The position numbers were made by a program, and so were the translations under genes. From positions 1 through 29,201 of the forward strand of contig JAVBLZ010000019.1 of the NCBI GenBank assembly GCA_031553045.1: 29,201 bases of DNA, given 5' to 3'. The DNA is from CALXQW01 sp031553045. GTDB taxonomy: Bacteria > Verrucomicrobiota > Verrucomicrobiia > Opitutales > Intestinicryptomonadaceae. Positions 17,493 to 26,380 of this stretch are shown here, one piece after another. Numbering within the stretch: position 1 is the first letter of the stretch; each line of letters opens with the position of its first letter. The notes below the pieces were generated by a model. The model did not search any database and was not told the origin of the DNA. It saw nothing but the letters and a program-made list of their open reading frames with translations.

Positions 17493-19149
17493 TTTTTGTA
17501 AAGTTTAATGCGTTTGTTTCCGGAAATTTGATGCCTGAAAATGCGCCCGCATCCAAAAGAACCCCCTCTTTGACCATTTTGAAGGGCTTGGGAAGCGTTG
17601 GCAATTCTTTACCCATAAGCGTTCTAATCTCATCAAGAGTTGGCGTTTTAAAGTTGTTGTTTTCAAAACTTCTTTGCAAATCAAAGAGCAAGTCGGAATC
17701 TAAAATAATATCGGCGGGTGCGGTTAAGGCTTTTGAAAACTCCTGAATCCTAAACTGCCTGTTCACCCAAAGACCGCTTTTTTCAAACTCTGTGGTAAGC
17801 GGAATTGCAATTTGCGCAAGCTTACTTGTAGAATTTTCAAGGCTGCCACAATATATTATGTTTGCCAACTTCAAGTCTGAATTTTCAAAACCCTTGGAGA
17901 ACAAATCTTCCCTAAAACAAAGCACGGTTTTGATTTCACCCGAGCGCACGTAAGAGGCAAGCTCTGAAAAATCGCCCTGCGGATATGCGTCTAAAAGACC
18001 CGTTACAAAAGCGCCACGCATATTTGGGGTTTTATCTATAGAAAGCAACATGCCGTCATCATCCGCCCTAAGATGGCTGGAAAAGAACACCTTTGCATTC
18101 AAATTTTTGGCAAGTTTTGAAACAATAAACATTTCTTCCAAACTCTGCCAAGCGTTGAACACTATTGCAACTTTGCCCAAGCCTAAAATTTCTACACTAC
18201 GGCGCATTGCGTAATTTGTGTCGCAATCGGAACCGCTTAAAGACGCCCTTAAAATCCTATTTTTGTTGGAGAATTTTTCAAAGCTGTAACGCTCAGAATC
18301 ATGACAATAACATTTGTTCACCGCTTCATTGTTGCGGGGGGTTATCCTGTAAATTATGTTTTCCCTTGTCCAAATATTTGTATTTACGCCGGCACTGCTT
18401 TCCGCCGATATTGAAGGAGTCATCTTCAAAAACCAAGGGCGCATTTTAAACCTGAAAGCCTTCTCCGTAAGAGCACCCACTGGGCAATTATCCACGACAT
18501 TCAGGATGTAGTCGCAATCAAGCTCCTCTTTATTATAGACGGCAATTTCATTCTTGCTGCCCCTCTTGGTGAAGCCAAAGACATCTTTGCCCGCAAGCTC
18601 TTTACCTATGCGTATGCAACGAGAACAAAGTATGCAACGCTCGTTGTCCAAAACTATCTTGCCGCCCAAGTCTTGATGTTTGGGTTTTACATTTTTATTT
18701 TCAGAATACCTAGACTGGCTCTGGCCGTATTTTGCTGCGTATTCTTGAAGGCTGCATTCCCCCGCCTTGTCGCAAATTGGGCAATCTAGAGGGTGATTGA
18801 GCAATATGAATTCCAACACCCCACGCCGACATTTGTCAACTTCCGCATTTTCCGTAACCACGTGAAGACCCTCAGAAACCTTTGTTCCGCAAGCGATTGC
18901 GGGCTTTGGCGCCCACGCAATTTTTGGCGAGCCGTCCGCATTTTTGAGCAATTCACCACTCGCCCTGTCCCTGGCGGGAGTGCCTGTGGTAACCAGACAC
19001 AACCTGCAAGAACCCGCCACAGGCAGATATTCATGATAACAAAAATGCGGAATTTCGACACCCACCAAGCGGCAAGCTTCAATAACATTTAAGCCAGCCT
19101 TAACCTGATGGTCTTTACCGTTGATGTTTATGTTTACCAAAGAATCCAT
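17485..19149 (-). CDS. nuoG: NADH-quinone oxidoreductase subunit G, short form
   Basis: Fe-S subunit of the NADH-oxidising module, 554 residues. All N-terminal clusters are intact: [2Fe-2S] C37, C48, C51, C87; His-coordinated [4Fe-4S] H119, C123, C126, C132; and [4Fe-4S] C172, C175, C178, C222 (NCPVGAL). A 4Fe-4S Mo/W bis-MGD-like segment follows but is incomplete: from about 240 onward there is only about 315 residues of molybdopterin-oxidoreductase-like sequence, against about 680 in E. coli NuoG (908 residues). The extra N7 cluster motif is not evident. Electron transfer should not depend on the lost part. It starts one base after the nuoF stop. Confidence 0.93.
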   Translation of the reverse strand: MDSLVNININGKDHQVKAGLNVIEACRLVGVEIPHFCYHEYLPVAGSCRLCLVTTGTPARDRASGELLKNADGSPKIAWAPKPAIACGTKVSEGLHVVTENAEVDKCRRGVLEFILLNHPLDCPICDKAGECSLQEYAAKYGQSQSRYSENKNVKPKHQDLGGKIVLDNERCILCSRCIRIGKELAGKDVFGFTKRGSKNEIAVYNKEELDCDYILNVVDNCPVGALTEKAFRFKMRPWFLKMTPSISAESSAGVNTNIWTRENIIYRITPRNNEAVNKCYCHDSERYSFEKFSNKNRILRASLSGSDCDTNYAMRRSVEILGLGKVAIVFNAWQSLEEMFIVSKLAKNLNAKVFFSSHLRADDDGMLLSIDKTPNMRGAFVTGLLDAYPQGDFSELASYVRSGEIKTVLCFREDLFSKGFENSDLKLANIIYCGSLENSTSKLAQIAIPLTTEFEKSGLWVNRQFRIQEFSKALTAPADIILDSDLLFDLQRSFENNNFKTPTLDEIRTLMGKELPTLPKPFKMVKEGVLLDAGAFSGIKFPETNALNFTKNA

Positions 19150-19150
19150 C

Positions 19151-20515
19151 TTATATTAACCTATATGAGTTGTTGTCCAGTCTGGCTTGTCCGCCCATCA
19201 TGCCCTGTTTTTCAATTTTTGCCAAATATTCTTCCTTGAATTTTCCGACATTGCTTTGCACGGGCCAAGCCACAGATTCACCGTGGGCGCATATTGTCTT
19301 TGAACAGATGTTGTCGGCAATATCCAAGAGCAAATCGACATCCTCCTTTTTGCCCCAGCCGTCGCAGATGCGCTTTGTGATTCTGGATATCCACAAAGAC
19401 CCCTCTCTGCAAGGCGTGCATTGCCCGCAGCTTTCATGGGCGTAGAATGCGTTTAAATTTGCGAGAGCTTCCGCCATGTCAACAGTGTTGTCCATAACTA
19501 TCATGCCGCATGAACCTATTGCAGTGCCGCAAGCGTTGAAAGAAGGCGCATCCATGGGGATATCCTCAACCCTGCGCTCTGTAACAGAACCGTCAGGATT
19601 TTTAATCTGGAATTTCTCACCCCATTTTAAAATCTTCATAGATGAGCCGCCTGGGATTATAGCCTTAAAAGTCCTACCCGGCAAAGGTCCGCCGCAGATG
19701 TCGTAAAGAAATTCTCCGAGCGTACAAGAGCCCGTTGTGATTTCATACCTGCCCGGTTTTTGAACCTGACCGCTTACGCCCCAGATGTGCGTGCCGGGGT
19801 CTTGCGCAACGCCCATTTTTGAAATTTCTTCAGCGCCTCTCAAAAATATCTGCGGAACCCAACACAAAGATTCCACATTGTTCACCACAGTTGGACAATC
19901 ATACAAGCCCATAGCGGCTGGAAAATATGGCGGCTTGATTCTTGGGTAGCCCCTTTCGCCAGCAAGGGATGAAATCAGACCCGTTTCTTCGCCACAGACA
20001 TAACAGCCGCCGCCCCTGCAAACGGTGATATCGCAAGAGTAATCGCCGCCGCATATATTGTCGCCTACAAATTTTTTTGTTCTGGCTTCTTCAATGGCAT
20101 TTAAAAGTATTCTGAATCCGTTTATGTATTCGCCCCTGATGTATATGAAGGCTTGCTTTGCCTGTACCGCATAAGAAGCGCACATAATGCCTTCTATAAG
20201 TTGATGAGGGTCTTGATAAATTATGAGCCTGTCTTTGCAAGTGCCGGGTTCAGACTCGTCGGCGTTGCAGATAAGATAGATTGGCTTGCCGCTTTTTCTG
20301 TCCAAAAATTTCCACTTCATGCCCATTGGGAATCCTGCGCCACCCCTGCCCTTTATGCCGGATTTTTCAACCTCCAAGCAAAGTTCCTCAGGTTTTTTTG
20401 AAACCGCATTTTGAAGCGCCTTGTAGCCGCCATCGGCGATATAGGTGTCAATATCAGCCTTCCAGCCGTCTATGCCAATGTGTTTGTAAATTATTCTGTT
20501 TTCTTTGACAGCCAT
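19151..20515 (-). CDS. nuoF: NADH-quinone oxidoreductase subunit F, FMN/NADH-binding
   Basis: Entry point of electrons: oxidises NADH through FMN and passes electrons to cluster N3. The 454-residue protein shows the NADH/FMN-binding GRGGAGFP (56-63), NADESEPGT (84-92), GGGCYVCGEETGL (168-180) and the N3 ligands in ESCGQCTPC (C363, C366, C369) with C409 in ICAHGES. An open frame continues upstream to 20722, but that part reads through nuoE in another frame and has no family similarity; the ATG at 20515 (MAVKENRIIY) is the start, one base after the nuoE stop. Confidence 0.95.
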   Translation of the reverse strand: MAVKENRIIYKHIGIDGWKADIDTYIADGGYKALQNAVSKKPEELCLEVEKSGIKGRGGAGFPMGMKWKFLDRKSGKPIYLICNADESEPGTCKDRLIIYQDPHQLIEGIMCASYAVQAKQAFIYIRGEYINGFRILLNAIEEARTKKFVGDNICGGDYSCDITVCRGGGCYVCGEETGLISSLAGERGYPRIKPPYFPAAMGLYDCPTVVNNVESLCWVPQIFLRGAEEISKMGVAQDPGTHIWGVSGQVQKPGRYEITTGSCTLGEFLYDICGGPLPGRTFKAIIPGGSSMKILKWGEKFQIKNPDGSVTERRVEDIPMDAPSFNACGTAIGSCGMIVMDNTVDMAEALANLNAFYAHESCGQCTPCREGSLWISRITKRICDGWGKKEDVDLLLDIADNICSKTICAHGESVAWPVQSNVGKFKEEYLAKIEKQGMMGGQARLDNNSYRLI

Positions 20516-20516
20516 A

Positions 20517-21071
20517 TCAGCCCTTGTATTCAGGTGAGTTAAAGTCTTGCCCTGCAGGTGAGGCAAAAGCGCTTTTGCCGGCCAAAGAGCCATCGGAGTC
20601 CGCCTTTTTAATCTGCTCCACAAATTTGCGGGCGTCGGAAACTTTGAGATTATCAAAAAGCTTGTCGTTGACCTGCACATTTGGAGCGCAAGAACAGTTG
20701 CCCAGACATTCCACAAATTCAAGCGTATATACGCCCGACGAATCCGTAGTACCCATAGGGCAAGATATTTCTTTGGCGATTTCCTGCCCCAATTTTATAG
20801 ACCCCGCCAAAGCGCAGGATAAAGTACGACAAACCTTGATGTGCACCCTGCCTCTGGGTTTGTCTGAAAACATGGGGTAGAAAGACAACATGCCGTAAAT
20901 TTCTATGGGTTCAACTTCCAGCTTGCCCGCCACATAGCGTATGGCTTCATCATCAAAACAGCCTTTGGTTTCCTGAATCAAGTGCATACAGACCATTGCG
21001 GCAGATTTCTTTTTGGGATACTGCCTTATGATGCCTTCTATTTGGTTATCTAACTGTGCAAAATTATTCAT
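20517..21071 (-). CDS. nuoE: NADH-quinone oxidoreductase subunit E, [2Fe-2S]
   Basis: Thioredoxin-like [2Fe-2S] subunit (cluster N1a) that pairs with NuoF. The 184-residue protein has the ligands C81-x4-C86 (CRTLSC) and C122-x3-C126 (CLGNC). The N-terminal helical domain includes AIRYVAGKLEVEPIEIYGMLSFYP. About 25 residues after the conserved domain (from about 155) are polar and Ser/Gly/Ala rich, a tail without clear function. The gap to the nuoD stop is 21 bases. Confidence 0.95.
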   Translation of the reverse strand: MNNFAQLDNQIEGIIRQYPKKKSAAMVCMHLIQETKGCFDDEAIRYVAGKLEVEPIEIYGMLSFYPMFSDKPRGRVHIKVCRTLSCALAGSIKLGQEIAKEISCPMGTTDSSGVYTLEFVECLGNCSCAPNVQVNDKLFDNLKVSDARKFVEQIKKADSDGSLAGKSAFASPAGQDFNSPEYKG

Positions 21072-21092
21072 CTTAAAAATATTTAAAATCTT

Positions 21093-22310
21093 CTATCTGT
21101 CGCATTCGCCCAAGACAAAGTCTAGAGAGCCTAAAACTATGGTCATATCGCTGTAATGATGCCCCGGTAAAAGCTTCTGCAAAATGCTCAAAGACACAAA
21201 ACTTGGGGAGCGCACTTTCATTCTGTACGGCACGCCGCCGCCCTTGCTGAGTATGTAAAAACCCAAAGCACCCTTGGGGTTGTCCGCCTCAAAATAGGCT
21301 TCGCCGGCAGGAATATCGGGACCCTGAGTGGTGATGATAAAGTTGCGGATAAGCTCTTCCATATTGCGCAACACACCGTCTTTTGGCGGCAGAGATATTT
21401 TGCCGTCCGCAACATTTATTTGCCCGTCAGGAATTTTGTCTATTGCCTGGCGCAGTATGCGCACACTTTGGCGCATTTCCTCAATTCTGACCAGCCATCT
21501 GTCATAACAATCGCCATATCTGCCAATGGGTATGTCGAAATCATAGTCTTCATAGCCCAGATACGGGGCGTCTTTGCGCAAATCAGTGGCTATGCCGCTT
21601 GCACGCAAATTTGGGCCTGTCAAACCCCACTCCATCGCCTGCTGAGCGCTGATTACGCCAACGCCTTCTGTCCTATCGACAAAAATCCTGTTGCGGGTCA
21701 TCAGAGAATCAATTTCATCAATGGCAGGCGGAAATTGGTTCAAAAAAGAATTTACATTGCCAAGCCAGCCTTCGGGCAAATCACGTGCCAAACCGCCAAT
21801 TCTGGCGTAAGAAGATGTCATCCTTGCCCCTGTGAGCTCCTCAAAAAGAGTCAAAATTTTCTCCCTCTGGGTGAAACAAAACATGAAACCCGTTATTGAA
21901 CCTGCGTCCATGGCGTACGCCGCCATGCCCACCAAGTGGCTGGATATGCGGCTGAGTTCGGCGCAAATTACCCTTATAACCTTGCATCTGGGCGTAATCT
22001 CCAACCCCGCTATTTTTTCCGCACACTGCGCAAAAGCTATGTTGTTGCTGATGGGCGCAAGATAATCCAACCTATCCGTGTAGGGGATAAACTGGTTGTA
22101 GGTCATGTTTTCGGCGATTTTTTCACTGCCCCTATGCAGATAACCTATCACGGGCGTGCACTTGGTGATTATGTCGCCGTCCAAATCAAGCTTAAGACGC
22201 AAAACACCGTGCGTGGAAGGATGGCTAGGGCCTATGTTTATTGTCATAGTCTCGCCGATTTGCTCAAAAGTTGGGCTCTCTAAATTATTTTCGGAATCAA
22301 TATGTGCCAT
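21093..22310 (-). CDS. nuoD: NADH-quinone oxidoreductase subunit D
   Basis: The 49-kDa-type subunit that, with NuoB, forms the quinone-reduction site; related to hydrogenase large subunits but lacking the nickel cysteines. The 405-residue protein contains GPSHPSTHGVLR (H30 and H34), YLHRGSEKIAE, DRLDYLAPISNN and the C-terminal SDMTIVLGSLDFVLGECDR. The frame extends to 22409 inside nuoC, but the ATG at 22310 (MAHIDSENN) matches the family start and lies 11 bases after the nuoC stop. NuoC and NuoD are separate genes here, not fused as in E. coli. Confidence 0.95.
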   Translation of the reverse strand: MAHIDSENNLESPTFEQIGETMTINIGPSHPSTHGVLRLKLDLDGDIITKCTPVIGYLHRGSEKIAENMTYNQFIPYTDRLDYLAPISNNIAFAQCAEKIAGLEITPRCKVIRVICAELSRISSHLVGMAAYAMDAGSITGFMFCFTQREKILTLFEELTGARMTSSYARIGGLARDLPEGWLGNVNSFLNQFPPAIDEIDSLMTRNRIFVDRTEGVGVISAQQAMEWGLTGPNLRASGIATDLRKDAPYLGYEDYDFDIPIGRYGDCYDRWLVRIEEMRQSVRILRQAIDKIPDGQINVADGKISLPPKDGVLRNMEELIRNFIITTQGPDIPAGEAYFEADNPKGALGFYILSKGGGVPYRMKVRSPSFVSLSILQKLLPGHHYSDMTIVLGSLDFVLGECDR

Positions 22311-22321
22311 AACAAACCTTG

Positions 22322-22900
22322 TTATTCTTTGCTTCTGGGTTCTCTGTCTGCGGCAAAAGCATCGCCCTGGGCAGACACAAATGGACCGCCCTCCATGGGT
22401 GTTTTGCATACCGTGGCGGCGTCTTCATTGTCTTCAAAAGAATCTGGCAAAGGCGCATCCAAACCCGCAAGCGGGAAATCTTTGCGAAGCGGATGATGCG
22501 TATAAGAATCCCACATGAGTATGCGGCGCAAATCAGGATGGTTGATGAACTTTATCCCCATTAAATCAAAGACCTCCCTCTCAAGCCAGTCCGCCGAAGC
22601 GTAAACGCCCACCGCACTTTCCAAAGAAGGCTGCAGATTGTCTTCACACATTGCAACCAAGCGCAGATAAATCTTTCTGGTATGTGAAAATAGATGATAT
22701 ACCGCCCCAAACCTTAAATCCGCATCAAGCCCCATATCCAAAGAAGCAATGTCATTCAAAGACTCAAAGGCAAAATCCGATTTTAAAAAACTCAGCGTCT
22801 CCAAAAGCTTTTCAGCCGGACAATTAAACGCCTGTATGCCGTCCGAACCGGGTCTGAATGTCAAATATGGCAATGCCGAAAGTATTTTTTGTCTGTCCAT
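22322..22900 (-). CDS. nuoC: NADH-quinone oxidoreductase subunit C
   Basis: The 30-kDa-type peripheral-arm subunit, 192 residues. The family signature is EREVFDLMGIKFINHPDLRR followed by MWDSYTHHPLRKDFPL (about 112-150). The C-terminal tail (about 160-192) is acidic. The frame continues upstream to 23143 through nuoB, but the ATG at 22900 is chosen because it lies four bases after the nuoB stop and starts a sensible N-terminus (MDRQKILSALPYL). Confidence 0.94.
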   Translation of the reverse strand: MDRQKILSALPYLTFRPGSDGIQAFNCPAEKLLETLSFLKSDFAFESLNDIASLDMGLDADLRFGAVYHLFSHTRKIYLRLVAMCEDNLQPSLESAVGVYASADWLEREVFDLMGIKFINHPDLRRILMWDSYTHHPLRKDFPLAGLDAPLPDSFEDNEDAATVCKTPMEGGPFVSAQGDAFAADREPRSKE

Positions 22901-22904
22901 AATC

Positions 22905-23417
22905 TTATTTTCCAGCCTTAAAGAGCGCCTTGGTTGACTGCTCCGTACGGATTTTATCTTGAAGGCGTATGAGGGCGTCCAACAAAGCTTCCGGCCTCGT
23001 AGGACAACCTGCAACATAAACATCCACAGGTATGATTTTATCCACGCCTTGTAAGGTGGAATATGAACGGAACATCCCGCCAGTAGAGGCGCAAGCACCC
23101 ATTGCGATAACCCACCTTGGCGCCGCCATCTGGTCATAGACACGTTTGATTACGCCCGCCATCTTGTAAGTTACCGTGCCTGAAACTATCATGCAATCGC
23201 TCTGCCTTGGGGAAAAGCGCATAACTTCCATGCCCATTCTGCCTATGTCAAAGCGGGAACCGCCCACAGCCATAAGCTCAATGGCGCAGCACGCAAGCCC
23301 CATGGGTTGCGGCCAAATAGAATTTGCCCTGACCCAGTTTATTATGTCGTCCAAGCGAGAGTATATGAAACCCTGCTCGCTCTTGGCGTCGAATCCTGCT
23401 CGAATAGTACTATTCAT
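22905..23417 (-). CDS. nuoB: NADH-quinone oxidoreductase subunit B
   Basis: Holds the terminal cluster N2 next to quinone. The 170-residue protein shows the full ligand set: tandem C43-C44 (in PMGLACCAIEL), C109 (AMGACASTGG) and C138 (VYVAGCPTRPE). It is the first gene of the operon present here; AGAGAGAGG lies about 8 bases upstream of the ATG. nuoA, which usually precedes nuoB, is not upstream, where only non-coding AT-rich DNA with DnaA-box-like sites is found. Confidence 0.96.
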   Translation of the reverse strand: MNSTIRAGFDAKSEQGFIYSRLDDIINWVRANSIWPQPMGLACCAIELMAVGGSRFDIGRMGMEVMRFSPRQSDCMIVSGTVTYKMAGVIKRVYDQMAAPRWVIAMGACASTGGMFRSYSTLQGVDKIIPVDVYVAGCPTRPEALLDALIRLQDKIRTEQSTKALFKAGK

Positions 23418-23973
23418 AAAAAAACCTCTCTCTTATGAACCTTTTTACTGCTGATGACAATACATTTTTAAGTTTTTAAGACTTAAATAAAGCCCTTAGA
23501 ACGGAAAAGTTTTGTAAATTTTCCTATTCATAAGCTCAAATCATCAACTTTTTTTTCAGATTCCCAAAAAATGGCTGTTTAGAAGGCAAAAAATTCCTGA
23601 CAAAAAAAATGCAAGTAATTTTCTTAAAAACTTACTCACATGGCTATTGTGAATAAGTTGTCTAAAACTTCTTCTTGCAACTTTTTTGTTTTACACAAAT
23701 ACTATGTGGCATCAAAATTCGGGAACTATCCACTAGAAAATGCGGGAATCCTGATAGAACTTTAAAAATTACAACAGTCTAAACACATAACATATTGAAA
23801 AACAATAAGTTATAAAAATAAACTCACATTAGCAAAAAAACATGAGAAAGGCAAGAAACATAGATTTTATAACGCTTTAGGACGCTTAAAAGCCCTAAAA
23901 TGCCTTGAATAGACACCTTAAAATCTCAGCCCCTCAAAATGTGAATAAATAAGACCAAACCGCAACCTAAGCA
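23418..23973. other. Candidate oriC / dnaA regulatory region
   Basis: A 556-bp non-coding, AT-rich interval between divergent nuoB and dnaA. It contains three exact matches to the DnaA-box consensus TTWTNCACA: TGTGAATAA (reverse TTATTCACA) at 23648-23656, TTTTACACA at 23689-23697 and TGTGAATAA at 23940-23948. Near matches are TTACTCACA at 23632-23640 and CTATCCACT at 23726-23734. Long A/T-rich blocks (about 23440-23520 and 23760-23840) could be the unwinding element. Position next to dnaA is where origins often lie. The same boxes could serve dnaA autoregulation only. The promoters of nuoB and dnaA must also be here, but I cannot place them with confidence. Confidence 0.6.
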
Positions 23974-25335
23974 ATGGAAATTTTATTGAAAATGAACGAA
24001 AATAACACCTGGGAAATGGCAAAAACTTTGCTGAAAAGCAATGTAGATGCCACGCTTTTTTCCGACTGGTTTTCAAATATAGAACTTGTCGGCGCAAAAG
24101 ATGACAATTTCACACTGGGTACAGATGGTGAATTTGCCGCCATGTGGGTAAATAATAATTATTTGGACATTATCAGAAAGCATCTGTGCTTGGCAACAGG
24201 TCGCAGCGTACAAGTAAAGATAATCCCCCTTGAACTTGAATGTCCTAAGCAAGATTCTCTTGAAGAAACTGAGGTTTTGCAAGGCGCAACCTATATAAAA
24301 CCTCCCGCCCAAGCCCCAGCCATAGACCCACGCAACACTTTTGAAAATTTTGTCGTTGGCGAAACAAACCAGTTCCCCTATGAGGCGTCGTTTGCTGTGG
24401 CAAAAGCCCCAGGGGTAGCTTACAATCCGCTTTTGATTTACGGCGCAAGTGGTACAGGCAAAACGCACTTGATGCATGCGATAGCTCATTTTATATTTAA
24501 AAACGACCCCACTAAAAATATAGTCTATATCTCCAGTGAACGCTTTGTTAATGAGTATCTGACGGCTTTATCAAGCAAGGAAATTGCAAAATTCCGCCAA
24601 AGCTACCGCAATGTAGATGTGCTTTTGATAGACGACATACAGTTCTTTTCGGGCAAGGAGAGCTGCCAGAATGAATTTTTTCATACTTTTAATGATTTAT
24701 TCAACCAGCAAAAGCAGATAGTCCTGTCTTGCGACAAGCCTTTAAGCGAAGTTCCTAAGCTTGAACAGCGCCTTGTAACACGTTTTGAATGGGGCATCAG
24801 CGTGGATATTCAGCCGCCCGATTATGAGACAAGACTGAACATTCTCACAAAAAAAGCGCAGACTCTGGGCGTCAATATAGACCCAGCCATTCTAGACCTA
24901 ATCGCCCAGCGCATAACAAAAAATGTGCGCAGGCTTGAAGGTGCGCTAAACAAGGTTACGGGGTATCTGAGTTTTGCAAAAGAAATAGATATTGATACCG
25001 CCCGCAAAATCCTCTCCGACACTTTTGCCAATGAGGATGAGAACACACATATAGGCATAGACTTGATACAAAGCAAAGTTGCCGAGTTCTACAAGATAGA
25101 CCTTGCCGAAATTACAAGCAAACGCAGAACCGCAAATATAGCCTTGGCACGCCAGATTGCAATGTACATAGCCCGCAAACACACCACCTACTCGCTTCAA
25201 GAGATAGGCAGACGCTTCGGCAACAGAGACCATGGCACGGTCATGCACGCAATCAAGACTGTTGCAGACGCCATGGAAAATGACACCAACTTGCGGCGCA
25301 ATGTTGACTATCTGTTAAAGCTGCTTTCTTTCTAA
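23974..25335 (+). CDS. dnaA: Chromosomal replication initiator protein DnaA
   Basis: AAA+ ATPase that binds DnaA boxes and opens oriC. The 453-residue product has a short N-terminal domain I (about 1-90), a short linker, the ATPase domain with Walker A GASGTGKT (157-164), Walker B LLIDDIQFF (DD at 220-221) and the arginine-finger region EQRLVTRFEWG, then domain IV with the DNA-binding signature GNRDHGTVMHAI (about 415-426). The start could instead be the ATG at 23992 (MNENNTWEMAK); neither has a clear Shine-Dalgarno. A DnaA-box match ends 26 bases before the ATG at 23974, suggesting autorepression. dnaN does not follow. Confidence 0.96.
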   Translation: MEILLKMNENNTWEMAKTLLKSNVDATLFSDWFSNIELVGAKDDNFTLGTDGEFAAMWVNNNYLDIIRKHLCLATGRSVQVKIIPLELECPKQDSLEETEVLQGATYIKPPAQAPAIDPRNTFENFVVGETNQFPYEASFAVAKAPGVAYNPLLIYGASGTGKTHLMHAIAHFIFKNDPTKNIVYISSERFVNEYLTALSSKEIAKFRQSYRNVDVLLIDDIQFFSGKESCQNEFFHTFNDLFNQQKQIVLSCDKPLSEVPKLEQRLVTRFEWGISVDIQPPDYETRLNILTKKAQTLGVNIDPAILDLIAQRITKNVRRLEGALNKVTGYLSFAKEIDIDTARKILSDTFANEDENTHIGIDLIQSKVAEFYKIDLAEITSKRRTANIALARQIAMYIARKHTTYSLQEIGRRFGNRDHGTVMHAIKTVADAMENDTNLRRNVDYLLKLLSF

Positions 25336-25357
25336 ATTTTTTTTGCTACATAGTCAT

Positions 25358-25404
25358 GGGCGACAGATTGTTGGGGCAAAGCCACAGTCTGTCGTCCATT
25401 TTTT
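25358..25404 (+). terminator. Strong terminator-like hairpin after dnaA
   Basis: A long stem, left arm 25358-25374 and right arm 25382-25397 (CAGTCTGTCGTCC), with two G-U pairs, one bulged base and a 7-base loop GGCAAAG, followed by ATTTTTTATTT. It lies 22 bases after the dnaA stop. An open frame passes through it into the aldo/keto reductase, which argues against using the upstream start of that gene. Confidence 0.75.
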
Positions 25405-25441
25405 ATTTGCGAAGAAAGAAAGTTTTTGGCACAGTATCAGC

Positions 25442-26293
25442 ATGAGAAGTTTGAACGACAAATACCTGATGAATAATGGACAGCAAATCCCCTGCTTGGG
25501 GTTTGGAACATATCTTGCAAGAAACGGCATTGAAGCTTATAATGCAACGCTTGAAGCGTTGAAAACGGGTTATAGACACATAGACACAGCCGCAATATAC
25601 AAAAATGAAGAAAGTGTAGGCAAGGCGGTCAAAGATTCAAAAATAAACCGTGAAGAAATTTTTGTTACAACAAAGCTCTGGAATGCCGACCAAGGTTATC
25701 TCAGTACGATAGACGCCTTCAAAGCCTCAATGAAACGCCTGAATTTGGAGTATCTTGATTTGTATCTGATACACTGGCCCATTGCAAAGGGGCGCGACAA
25801 CGACTGGTATGTAAACGTTTCAGAAACTTGGAAAGCGATGGAAGAACTTTGCAGCAAGGGTTTCATACGTTCAATAGGTTTAAGCAACTTTAATATCCAT
25901 CACATAGAGCATATTTACAGAGTTTGTGAGATTGCCCCCGTAATCAATCAAATAGAGTTGCACCCGGGGTATAACCAAAAAGATTTGGTTGAATATTGCC
26001 AAGACAAACAAATCATTGTGGAATCTTGGAGTCCGCTTGCGCAAAGCAGAATAATTAATGATCCTTATTTTGACACTCTGGTTGAAAAATACTCAAAATC
26101 TGCCGCCCAGATTTGCCTGCGCTGGCATTTGCAGCGCAACCTCTTGCCCCTTCCCAAAAGCGTAAATCCTGAGCGCATCGCCCAAAATGCAGATATTTTT
26201 GACTTTGAACTTGGCACGGAAGATATGCTTTATATATCAAACTACCCCTATGCCAAGTGGTCGGGATTTGACCCTGACAAAGGGATGTTCTAA
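25442..26293 (+). CDS. Aldo/keto reductase
   Basis: NADPH-dependent carbonyl reductase of the aldo/keto reductase superfamily (2,5-diketo-gluconate reductase-like branch), 283 residues, cytoplasmic. The catalytic tetrad is visible: D48 (YRHIDTA), Y53 (AAIYKNE), K78 (VTTKLWN) and H111 (LYLIHWP). Also present are IRSIGLSNFN, NQIELHPGYNQ and the cofactor-binding LPLPKSVNPERIAQN near the C-terminus. The physiological substrate cannot be inferred. The ATG at 25442 is chosen because the family N-terminus begins there and the upstream frame contains the dnaA terminator; the next ATG at 25469 is possible. No good Shine-Dalgarno is seen. Confidence 0.92.
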   Translation: MRSLNDKYLMNNGQQIPCLGFGTYLARNGIEAYNATLEALKTGYRHIDTAAIYKNEESVGKAVKDSKINREEIFVTTKLWNADQGYLSTIDAFKASMKRLNLEYLDLYLIHWPIAKGRDNDWYVNVSETWKAMEELCSKGFIRSIGLSNFNIHHIEHIYRVCEIAPVINQIELHPGYNQKDLVEYCQDKQIIVESWSPLAQSRIINDPYFDTLVEKYSKSAAQICLRWHLQRNLLPLPKSVNPERIAQNADIFDFELGTEDMLYISNYPYAKWSGFDPDKGMF

Positions 26294-26321
26294 AATTCAA
26301 AAGGCTCTTAAATAAATCAAA

Positions 26322-26356
26322 GCGCTTTGCGCAAGCCACAAGCTCACGCAAAGCGC
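26322..26356. terminator. Bidirectional hairpin between convergent genes
   Basis: GCGCTTTGCG (26322-26331) and CGCAAAGCGC (26347-26356) form a perfect 10-bp stem with a 15-base loop, 28 bases after the aldo/keto reductase stop and before the end of the convergent VOC-like gene. There is no strong U-tract on either side, so termination efficiency is uncertain. Confidence 0.55.
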
Positions 26357-26380
26357 AGTCGATAAGAGGTCTTACAAAGC

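Noticed and set aside
20516..20722. N-terminal extension of NuoF by 69 residues.
   Set aside because: It reads nuoE in another frame; the ATG at 20515 fits the family start and the operon spacing.
22901..23143. N-terminal extension of NuoC by 81 residues.
   Set aside because: It is the out-of-frame reading of nuoB; the start at 22900 follows the nuoB stop.
23640..23765. A 41-codon plus-strand frame inside the nuoB-dnaA interval.
   Set aside because: No Shine-Dalgarno, no recognisable motif, and it runs over DnaA-box matches; most likely chance.
25343..25441. Longer aldo/keto reductase start at 25343.
   Set aside because: The extra codons cover the terminator hairpin after dnaA and have no similarity to the family N-terminus.
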